NCBI GenBank assembly: GCA_035292605.1
Contig: DATDPT010000051.1
Span: 1-15,657 of the forward strand
Length of the DNA stretch: 15,657 bases
Reading direction: 5' to 3'
DNA from: JALYNX01 sp035292605
GTDB lineage: Bacteria > Actinomycetota > Acidimicrobiia > Spongiisociales > ZC4RG35
Part shown: positions 7,477-13,465 of the stretch, piece after piece
Numbering within the stretch: position 1 is the first letter of the stretch
Layout: the number at the start of each line of letters is the position of its first letter
The notes under the pieces: model-generated
The model's database searches: none
What the model saw: only the letters and a program-made list of their open reading frames with translations
Told to the model about the DNA's origin: nothing
Made by a program: the position numbers and the translations under genes

Positions 7477-9236
7477 GCGAGTCCAGGTCGAGCAGCAAGA
7501 TGCTGGTCAAGGCGCTGAGGGTGGCGCCGGCGCTGAAGCATGGCCTCCGGATCACCTTACTGATGGCGATGATCGGCCAGGCAATCACGGTGGTGACGCC
7601 TGTCGTGATGCAGAAGATCGTCGACGATGAGATCCTGGCTCCGGGTGGGGTCGACATGGTCGGGGTGCTCCAGAAAGCCACCATTGCCTTGTGCGCCCTC
7701 ATCGCCGGGGCAATTGTCGGTCGTGCCGCTGTGCTCCGTTTGATCCGGAGTTCCTCGACCGGTTTGTCCGATCTACGGACTATGACGTTTGGGCACTTGC
7801 TCCGGCGCTCGGTGCTCCATACCGAGGCCGACCGGCGCGGGGACCTGGTGTCGCGCGTCACCTCGGACGTGACCACTCTCGAGGAGTTCATGGAGTGGGG
7901 TGGTGTCGGCATGATCATCGCCAGCAGCCAGGTATTGCTCTCGCTGGCCGCCATGTCCTTCTACGAGTGGCGGCTCGCCCTGGTGGCGCTGATCGGTGTC
8001 CTGCTCTATCTGGCCACGATGAGATGGTTCCAAAAGGTGCTGTCGCGCAACTACGACCGGGTCCGCACCGAGGTGGGCAATTCGTTGGGAGTGTTGAGCG
8101 AGTCGATCACCGCCATCCCTGTGGTGAGGGCCTATGGCATCGAGACCGCCACCCAGGGCAAGGTGGCCAAGGCCCTGGAGCGCCGGTTCTGGTCCGAATT
8201 CAGGACGGCTCGATACGGGAACATCCTGTTCTCCTCAGCCGAGGTGTTCGCCGGGACTTTGACGGCAGCCATCGTCATCTTCGGCATCATCGTGGGCACC
8301 GATCAGGGGATGACCGCCGGGACGCTGATCGCCTTCCTGTTTTTCACCAACCTGTTGATCGAGCCCTTGCAGATCGTGGTCGAGACCCTCGAATTGGGTC
8401 AGAGCGCCGCCTCCGGCTTGCGTCGTGTGTTGGGAGCCTTGGATAGCGAGATCGAGGTGACCGACCCGGTGGATCCCGATCATCTGCGGTCAGGTGGGCT
8501 CAGCGCCCGATTCAACGATGTCTCCTTCTCCTACGAGGAGGGTTCTGACGTGCTGAGTGGGGTGACGGTGGAGATCCCGCTCGGCTCCCGAATTGCGGTG
8601 GTGGGTGAGACCGGATCCGGCAAGACGACCTTCGCCAAGCTTCTGGTTCGTTTGATCGACCCGACCGAAGGCAATGTCTTCATCGGCGGCGTCAACGCCG
8701 CCAGATTGCCATTGGCAGAGTTGCGCTCCCGGGTCGCGTTCGTCCCTCAGGAGGGCTTCCTCTTCGACGACACGGTTGCCGGGAACGTCCGTTACGGGAG
8801 CCCGGAGGCCGACGACGCCGAGATCTGGACCTCGTTCCACGAGTTGGATCTTGGTGATTGGGTTGCCGGCCTTCCCAAGGGTCTCGATACCCCGGTCGGT
8901 GAACGAGGGGGCAACTTGTCGGCCGGGGAGCGACAACTGGTGGCCCTGGTCCGATCCTGGATCGGGTCACCCGATCTGCTGGTGCTCGACGAGGCCACTT
9001 CGGCGGTCGACCCGGCGCTCGACGTTGCACTTCGTCATGCCATGCAGCGGCTCATCGAGGGCAGGACATCGGTGACCATTGCCCATCGCCTGGCGACGGC
9101 GGAGGGTGCAGACGAGGTTCTGGTTTTCGACCGGGGCCTTCTCGCCGAGCGGGGACACCATCGTGACCTGATGGCGCAAGGCGGGGTTTACACCTCCCTC
9201 TATCACGATTGGGCCGCGGGCACCAAGACGGTGTGA
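7473..9236 (+). CDS. ABC exporter half-transporter, catalytic subunit
   Basis: A 587-residue membrane-NBD fusion, partner of the preceding gene by a four-base ATGA overlap and by an AAGAGG just before its start. Six hydrophobic segments occupy about 20-320 and the ATPase about 345-575. Walker A is GETGSGKTT (378-386), Walker B ends LVLDEATS with catalytic Glu507, and the switch histidine is His538 (TIAHRLAT). The signature motif is altered to LSAGE (482-486). Combined with its partner, its Walker motifs plus the partner's LSGGQ make one complete ATP site, while its LSAGE faces the partner's Asp/Tyr-altered site. This is the asymmetric layout of exporters such as TM287/288 or BmrCD. Substrate unknown. 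Confidence 0.93.
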   Translation: MSESRSSSKMLVKALRVAPALKHGLRITLLMAMIGQAITVVTPVVMQKIVDDEILAPGGVDMVGVLQKATIALCALIAGAIVGRAAVLRLIRSSSTGLSDLRTMTFGHLLRRSVLHTEADRRGDLVSRVTSDVTTLEEFMEWGGVGMIIASSQVLLSLAAMSFYEWRLALVALIGVLLYLATMRWFQKVLSRNYDRVRTEVGNSLGVLSESITAIPVVRAYGIETATQGKVAKALERRFWSEFRTARYGNILFSSAEVFAGTLTAAIVIFGIIVGTDQGMTAGTLIAFLFFTNLLIEPLQIVVETLELGQSAASGLRRVLGALDSEIEVTDPVDPDHLRSGGLSARFNDVSFSYEEGSDVLSGVTVEIPLGSRIAVVGETGSGKTTFAKLLVRLIDPTEGNVFIGGVNAARLPLAELRSRVAFVPQEGFLFDDTVAGNVRYGSPEADDAEIWTSFHELDLGDWVAGLPKGLDTPVGERGGNLSAGERQLVALVRSWIGSPDLLVLDEATSAVDPALDVALRHAMQRLIEGRTSVTIAHRLATAEGADEVLVFDRGLLAERGHHRDLMAQGGVYTSLYHDWAAGTKTV

Positions 9237-9340
9237 GGTAGGTGGGCGGGGCTTTTCGGCAACGGCTGTTCCCCGGCACCCGCCGCAACCTTCCAGAGAT
9301 TTCCGTCTGGGTCAGCGAAGTGGATGGGCTCCGGGAGGCC
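9203..9340 (-). pseudogene. Glyoxalase/VOC-family C-terminal fragment
   Basis: On the minus strand one frame reads GLPEPIHFADPDGNLWKVA near its beginning, the closing strand of a vicinal-oxygen-chelate (glyoxalase/bleomycin-resistance) domain, then about 30 further residues to a TGA at 9203-9205. The family-like sequence fades above about 9340, no start codon is positioned for a whole domain (~120 residues), and the frame runs into the oppositely read sigma-factor remnant. The tail overlaps the end of the ABC gene by 34 bases. I read it as the surviving 3' end of a broken gene. The right boundary is approximate. Confidence 0.5.
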
Positions 9341-9453
9341 GGCCGCGGGTCGTATTCGGCTTCACGATGATGCGCGGGAAGATCGTCGAGATCGACTTGG
9401 TCGCCGACCCCGAGAGCCTCCGCCAGATCGACATGGTCGTCCTCGATGGGTGA
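9325..9453 (+). pseudogene. SigJ-like sigma factor C-terminal (SnoaL) fragment
   Basis: The plus-strand frame ending at TGA 9451-9453 reads GGRPRVVFGFT, RGKIVEIDLVADPESL and RQIDMVVLDG, the end of the SnoaL-like domain that closes SigJ-type ECF sigma factors in actinobacteria. Nothing like the sigma domains lies upstream: the frame enters the VOC remnant on the other strand at about 9325-9340. It is therefore a 3' stub of at most 43 codons without start or function. Assignment to SigJ rather than another SnoaL-domain protein rests on the family ending (DPxxLxxxDxxVLD) from memory. The left boundary is approximate. Confidence 0.5.
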
Positions 9454-9455
9454 CA

Positions 9456-9475
9456 AGCCGTGAGGTCGGACGGCT
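9456..9475. terminator. Small hairpin between converging 3' ends
   Basis: AGCCGT (9456-9461) and ACGGCT (9470-9475) form a six-pair stem with an eight-base loop, overlapping the stop codon of the Nudix gene. No T-run follows on either strand, so it is only a weak terminator candidate. Confidence 0.3.
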
Positions 9476-10352
9476 ATTGCTCCGGAGGAGGCACATAGGT
9501 CCCGGTGGTGAACTTGCCCCCGTCGACGTCCACTTCCCAGGTCGAGCCCTTGGAGCAGTAGAAGCGGGACTCGACGCTGAGGCCGGCCCACATCAGCCTG
9601 TTGATGAGGGCGGGGATCACGTCTCCGTGAGAGCACAGGACCGCGTTGTAACCGATCAACGATTCGACCAGGTCCCAAGCGGCATCCAGGTCGGGCTCCT
9701 CGGCCAGGGTATCGGTGACCTCGATCGGCGCTCCGGTCAGCTCCGACAGAGGCGCCATTGTCAGGGTGCAACGGTCGTAAGGGCTGCTCAGGATGCGTTC
9801 GATGCCCCTCGGCGCCAGCCTTCTTGCGATTGCCGTCGCCTGGCGTACGCCTGATTTGGTCAGCGGACGCTTGAGGTCGTTGCCCTTCCATTTGGAGCGA
9901 TCACCGGCCGTGGCATGGCGGACCAGGAACAGTGTCCCTGTCCTGGCCAGCTTCTTGAGGTCTGTCTCCATGACCAGTTCACGATCACGCTCGTAGTCGA
10001 GGAGGGCAGCAGCCTTCTTGCGGGTCAGCCACTTGATCCGGTCGACCTCGGGATTCTCGGTGAACCCACGGCTGTCGGGCAGCGGCCGCATCGCAAACCA
10101 GGCCACTTCTTTGGTGCCGCCGTTGACTCGATACTGAGTCGCCCCGAGGGGGGCGATGATCCGGCAGTGATAACCGGTCTCTTCCAGGACCTCACGGATC
10201 GCGGTCTGCTCCGGGGTCTCCTTGGGGTCTGCTTTGCCTTTGGGCAACGACCAGTCGTCATAGCGAGGACGATGGGTGACCAGGATCCCGAGTCGGCCCT
10301 TCTTCGTTGGTCGGAAAACGACACCCCCGGCGGCTCGGATGAGTCGTGGCAC
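9474..10352 (-). CDS. Nudix hydrolase fused to histidine phosphatase (MutT1-like)
   Basis: A 292-residue two-domain protein. The N-terminal Nudix domain holds a perfect Nudix box: Gly39, Glu45, Arg53-Glu54, Glu57-Glu58, Gly60, with PKGKADPKETPEQ leading in. The C-terminal domain is a histidine phosphatase with LFLVRHATAGD (Arg145-His146), SSPYDRC and LCSHGDVIP (His242). The same order occurs in mycobacterial MutT1, which acts on 8-oxo-(d)GTP and dinucleoside polyphosphates; a nucleotide-pool cleaning or signalling-nucleotide role is inferred. I start it at GTG 10350-10352, where the Nudix strand RLIRAAGGVVF begins and TAAGCT lies seven bases upstream. The frame is open to 10610, but that part covers the small gene upstream in another frame. 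The gap to that gene is 26 bases. Confidence 0.9.
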   Translation of the reverse strand: MPRLIRAAGGVVFRPTKKGRLGILVTHRPRYDDWSLPKGKADPKETPEQTAIREVLEETGYHCRIIAPLGATQYRVNGGTKEVAWFAMRPLPDSRGFTENPEVDRIKWLTRKKAAALLDYERDRELVMETDLKKLARTGTLFLVRHATAGDRSKWKGNDLKRPLTKSGVRQATAIARRLAPRGIERILSSPYDRCTLTMAPLSELTGAPIEVTDTLAEEPDLDAAWDLVESLIGYNAVLCSHGDVIPALINRLMWAGLSVESRFYCSKGSTWEVDVDGGKFTTGTYVPPPEQ

Positions 10353-10359
10353 CAGGGTG

Positions 10360-10365
10360 AGCTTA
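10360..10365 (-). promoter_or_regulatory. -10 box (TAAGCT) for leaderless Nudix gene
   Basis: On the minus strand TAAGCT is followed by CACCCTG and then the GTG start, with no ribosome site. The gene may thus have its own promoter in addition to read-through from the small gene upstream. Confidence 0.45.
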
Positions 10366-10378
10366 GAGGCTCGACCGC

Positions 10379-10603
10379 CTACTGCTGGGCCGTGGTCAGC
10401 TTGGAAAAGCTCTGACGCTCGATCGTCCCACCGGAGATCGGCTCGGACCCGCTGAGATCGATGGTGACGTAGGCGCACGTTTGGCACACCCGTCGCATGA
10501 TCCCGGCACCGATGTGCTGGCCTTCGGCGTAATCGTGGTTGCCTTTGCGACAGTCCGCGATTCGGTGTTTGGAGGCTTTCACTTCTGGACGCATATGAGT
10601 CAT
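10379..10603 (-). CDS. Small zinc-ribbon-like conserved protein
   Basis: A 74-residue basic protein with Cys18, His23, His30, Cys40 and Cys43. DCRKGNHDY and MRRVCQTCAYVTIDL look like two halves of a treble-clef or zinc-ribbon knuckle, although the first half has only one Cys. I recall similar small proteins with CRKGNHDY and RVCxxCAYVTIDL in actinobacteria, of unknown function. The start could be ATG 10603 or the in-frame ATG 10594; the latter would drop MTH. A TAGTCT box stands 11 bases before 10603, and a perfect 14-base palindrome covers the start. The Nudix gene lies 26 bases downstream, so the two may be co-transcribed. No function can be assigned. Confidence 0.72.
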   Translation of the reverse strand: MTHMRPEVKASKHRIADCRKGNHDYAEGQHIGAGIMRRVCQTCAYVTIDLSGSEPISGGTIERQSFSKLTTAQQ

Positions 10604-10609
10604 GACTCA
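10596..10609. repeat. Perfect 14-bp palindrome over a start codon
   Basis: TGAGTCATGACTCA is identical to its reverse complement. It covers the start codon of the small zinc-ribbon-like gene (10601-10603) and lies 6 bases downstream of its TAGTCT box, the position of an operator for a dimeric repressor. The flanking bases do not extend the symmetry. Confidence 0.5.
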
Positions 10610-10614
10610 CCCAG

Positions 10615-10620
10615 AGACTA
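10615..10620 (-). promoter_or_regulatory. Possible -10 box (TAGTCT) of the small gene
   Basis: On the minus strand TAGTCT precedes ATG 10603 by 11 bases. A transcript starting about seven bases below it would have a leader of roughly five bases, inside the 14-bp palindrome. Confidence 0.35.
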
Positions 10621-10637
10621 GAGCGGCCCGAGAGTTG

Positions 10638-11186
10638 TCAAAGCACTTGCAGCTGATCGATTATCCAATCGGTGCCCTCCTCGACGTCGTTTGCCCAGTA
10701 AATACTGTCGATTTCAGCCCCGATGAGCAGGACTAGCGCATCGGCTACCTTTTTCCACTGCACACCGACTGCGGCGCTGGGAAGGGGAAGCTGGCCGCTC
10801 CGCCGCTTGATGTAGTTGATGTTCCACGCCATCAACAACTCGGTGGCGGTGCCGATGGACCCGGGGAGGGAGAGAGTGGCATCGGCCCGTCCCATCATCA
10901 CGTCGATGCGGTGGGCCAGACTCGACGCCTCGATCAGCTCTTGCACATGGGGGTTGGCTCCAACCCGGTCCGGGAAGAGCGTGGGTGCGGTGACGCCCAC
11001 TACCCGCCCCCCGGCCGCCGCCGCTCCCAGGGACACCGCCTCCATGGTGCCCCCGTAGCCACCGGTCACCACCACCATCCCGGCTGAGGCGAGGCGGGCG
11101 CCAACCGACACTGCTTCTGCCCATTCTGTGGAGTCGACGCCGATTTGCGACGATCCGAAGACGGCAACGGTCCGAGTCGTGGTCAA
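10638..11186 (-). CDS. LOG-family (SLOG) Rossmann-fold protein
   Basis: A 182-residue protein of the LOG/TIGR00725-like family. VAVFGSSQIG opens the Rossmann fold, TGGYGGTMEA (41-50) is the nucleotide-binding loop, and LPGSIGTATEL (107-117) matches the active-site motif PGGxGTxxE except that the second Gly is Ser110; Glu116 is kept. LOG enzymes release free cytokinin-type bases from nucleoside monophosphates; relatives act on AMP or have no known activity. The old label 'lysine decarboxylase' does not apply. The start is TTG 11184-11186, overlapping the stop of the E1 gene in TTGA, with GAGGAAG about nine bases upstream inside that gene. It is therefore translationally coupled to E1. Confidence 0.85.
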   Translation of the reverse strand: MTTTRTVAVFGSSQIGVDSTEWAEAVSVGARLASAGMVVVTGGYGGTMEAVSLGAAAAGGRVVGVTAPTLFPDRVGANPHVQELIEASSLAHRIDVMMGRADATLSLPGSIGTATELLMAWNINYIKRRSGQLPLPSAAVGVQWKKVADALVLLIGAEIDSIYWANDVEEGTDWIIDQLQVL

Positions 11187-13327
11187 TTGTTGAGGGCTTC
11201 CTCGATCCCCGCGATCACTCGCCGGGCATCGATCAGCGCATGTCTCTCGATGGCGAACTGGGGCCAGGGGACATCGAACCCAGTGACCCTCACAATGGGG
11301 CCTTGAAGCTGGTAGAGAGCTTTCTCGGCCACCACCGCGGCCACCTCGGCAGCCACACCGGCTGATCCCTGGGGCTCCTGGACCAGGAGAAGCCGGCCGG
11401 TCTTGGCCACCGATTCGAGAACGATCTCCCGATCCCAGGGGAACAGGGTCCGCAGGTCGATGACCTCCACCGAGGCATCCACCTGGGATGTCGCCTCGAG
11501 GGCCACGGGCACCATTCCCCCGTAGGTCACGAGCGTCAAGTCGGTTCCAGGCCTGCGGATCCGGGCCCGTCCGATGGGGAGGGTGAAGTGCTCGACCGGG
11601 ACATCTTCCCTTCCTGCTCGATAGAGGACCTTGGGCTCGAGGAAGATCACGGGGTCGTTGCCCTCGAGAGCCGCTGCCAGAAGCCCTTTGGCATCGGTGG
11701 GTGTCGTGGGGCAGATGACGACCAGACCGGGTGCGTGCACGAAATACGCCTCGGGGGAGTCACAGTGGTGCTCATGTGCGCCGATGCCCGCGCCACTGGG
11801 GAAGCGGACGACCACCGGGACGCTCGAATTCCCCCGGGTTCGGTAGCGGAATCGCCCAAGATGGCTGACGATCTGATCGAAGGCCGGGTATACGAAGCCT
11901 TCGAATTGGATCTCGGCGACGGGCCGGGCACCGGCCAGGGCCATCCCCACCGCGGTCCCGACGATTCCCGACTCGCTGAGTGGGGTGTCGATCACCCGCC
12001 CGTCTCCGTACCTGGCCTGGAGGCCGTCTGTGATCCGGAACACGCCGCCACTCGTGCCGACGTCCTCGCCGAGCACGATCACGTCGGGGTCTCGCTCCAT
12101 CGCCTGGTCGAGGGCGGCGTTGATTGCGTCGGCCATTGTCCACGCTTCGGTGGGGCCCGTGACTGGCTCATCATGACCGATGCTCCAGATCTCCTCCTTG
12201 CCGAATGAGGTCCGTTCTTCGCCGTGAGCCTTCTGCATCGAATGGAGCTGGTCGACGACATGACCTGGAATCCGATGGAACCCATGTCGGATGGCATCGT
12301 CCCGACCGGGAAGGGGCTCCGCCTCGATCGCCGCGATCGCCGCTTCCACCTGATCGGCCGTCTCCTGGGAGACCTTCTCACCGACCCGCTCATCCCACTC
12401 ACCGCGGTTTTCGAGGAAGCGCCGGAGGCGCTCGATGGGGTCCCTTTGCTTCCATTTCTGCTCTTCCTCACGAGACCGGTAACGGGTCGGGTCGTCGGCC
12501 GTCGCGTGGGGCCCGTAGCGGTAGGTCATGGCCTCGATCAGAGTTGGGCCCTGACCCTTGCGGGCTCGTCGGACCGCGATCCGCGTCGCCAGGTACATCG
12601 CGATCGGGTCCATACCGTCGACCCGGAACCCGTCGAAGCCATAGGCCGCCGCCTTCTGGGCGATTGTCTCAGACGCCGTCTGCTTCTCGTAGGGAACCGA
12701 GATTGCATAGAGGTTGTTGGAACAGATGAACACAGTCGGGGTCTTCCAGACCCCGGCGAAGTTCATGCCTGCGTGGAAGTCGGCTTCTGAAGTCGCACCG
12801 TCGCCGAAATAGACGGCGGTGACGGTGTCCTCTCCTCGGAGTTTCGTGACGTACGAGTACCCGACGGCATGAGGGAGCTGGGTGGCGATGGGAACGGTGA
12901 CGATCCCCGTTCGGTACTTGTCCAGATCCCAGCCCGCATTGGGAAGACCTTTCCAATAAGCGAGCAAGACCTCGATCGGAAGGCCACGGGTCACCTCGAC
13001 CGCGTGCTCCCGGTACGAGGGAAAGACGAAGTCGTCGGGCTTGAGGGCGAGAGCAGAGCCGATCTGGACCGCCTCTTGGCCCTCGAGCATGGCATAGGTC
13101 CCGAGTCTCCCCTGACGCTGCAGGGCGAGCATCCTCCGGTCGAGGGAGCGAGCCAGGACCATCCTCCGGTACATCTGCTGATAGAGCTCAGGGTCCAGCC
13201 CGGGGTCGTCACCAACCAGATCACCCTTGGCATCGATGATCCGAAGCAAGCGCTTTCTCGATTGTTCCGCAGTCTCGGTTGGGATGAGCGCCTCGAGACC
13301 ACGACCCAGTCCGCCTCTCCGTGCCAA
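11183..13327 (-). CDS. Fused E1 alpha-beta 2-oxoacid dehydrogenase with ParB-like N-terminus
   Basis: A 714-residue thiamine-diphosphate enzyme. Residues 40-360 are E1-alpha: RQGRLGTYAMLEGQEA, a GDG-N26-NN cofactor motif (Gly175-Gly177, Asn204-Asn205), VDGMDP, and the loop RYGPHATADDPTRYRS with His274. About 390-714 are E1-beta: LGEDVGTSGGVF (Glu421), DTPLSESGIVG, IQFEGFVYPAFDQI, HCDSPEA. It should decarboxylate pyruvate or a branched-chain 2-oxoacid and pass the acyl group to a lipoyl E2; no E2 or E3 is in the window. Pyruvate is favoured by resemblance to Bacillus-type PDH E1. Residues 1-18, MARRGGLGRGLEALIPTE, match the ParA-contacting N-terminal peptide of chromosomal ParB. The start is TTG 13325-13327, backed by AGGAGG eight bases upstream. 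Fused alpha-beta E1 proteins are known; this N-terminal peptide on one is not known to me. Confidence 0.93.
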   Translation of the reverse strand: MARRGGLGRGLEALIPTETAEQSRKRLLRIIDAKGDLVGDDPGLDPELYQQMYRRMVLARSLDRRMLALQRQGRLGTYAMLEGQEAVQIGSALALKPDDFVFPSYREHAVEVTRGLPIEVLLAYWKGLPNAGWDLDKYRTGIVTVPIATQLPHAVGYSYVTKLRGEDTVTAVYFGDGATSEADFHAGMNFAGVWKTPTVFICSNNLYAISVPYEKQTASETIAQKAAAYGFDGFRVDGMDPIAMYLATRIAVRRARKGQGPTLIEAMTYRYGPHATADDPTRYRSREEEQKWKQRDPIERLRRFLENRGEWDERVGEKVSQETADQVEAAIAAIEAEPLPGRDDAIRHGFHRIPGHVVDQLHSMQKAHGEERTSFGKEEIWSIGHDEPVTGPTEAWTMADAINAALDQAMERDPDVIVLGEDVGTSGGVFRITDGLQARYGDGRVIDTPLSESGIVGTAVGMALAGARPVAEIQFEGFVYPAFDQIVSHLGRFRYRTRGNSSVPVVVRFPSGAGIGAHEHHCDSPEAYFVHAPGLVVICPTTPTDAKGLLAAALEGNDPVIFLEPKVLYRAGREDVPVEHFTLPIGRARIRRPGTDLTLVTYGGMVPVALEATSQVDASVEVIDLRTLFPWDREIVLESVAKTGRLLLVQEPQGSAGVAAEVAAVVAEKALYQLQGPIVRVTGFDVPWPQFAIERHALIDARRVIAGIEEALNN

Positions 13328-13335
13328 TGCCTGCT

Positions 13336-13341
13336 CCTCCT
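13336..13341 (-). promoter_or_regulatory. Shine-Dalgarno (AGGAGG) of the E1 gene
   Basis: On the minus strand AGGAGG lies eight bases before TTG 13327. It is the strongest ribosome site in the window and shows that the ParB-like peptide is part of the translated protein. Confidence 0.75.
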
Positions 13342-13380
13342 CTCAACCGTTGGGATCCGCTACTCGAATGACGGTAGGCG

Positions 13381-13386
13381 ATGCTA
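13381..13386 (-). promoter_or_regulatory. Possible -10 box (TAGCAT) of the E1 gene
   Basis: TAGCAT on the minus strand would give a leader of about 45 bases including the AGGAGG. TACCGT a few bases downstream is an alternative. No -35 is evident, so this is weak. Confidence 0.22.
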
Positions 13387-13453
13387 CGTCGTGGCCTCAA
13401 AACCGCCGATCATCCAAGCCTTGCCCCCTCGATAGTGCATTTGGGGCCCCCGC

Positions 13454-13459
13454 TAACGT
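13454..13459 (+). promoter_or_regulatory. -10 box (TAACGT) for leaderless hisC-like gene
   Basis: TAACGT is followed by six bases (CATGGG) and ATG 13466. No Shine-Dalgarno precedes the ATG. Confidence 0.48.
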
Positions 13460-13465
13460 CATGGG

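Noticed and set aside
9324..9854. A 176-codon plus-strand frame opposite the phosphatase domain
   Set aside because: It is out of frame with the SigJ-like remnant and antisense to conserved histidine phosphatase sequence.
10353..10610. An N-terminal extension of the Nudix-phosphatase to 378 residues
   Set aside because: The extra 86 residues cover the small zinc-ribbon-like gene in another frame and carry no domain; GTG 10352 matches the Nudix fold start.
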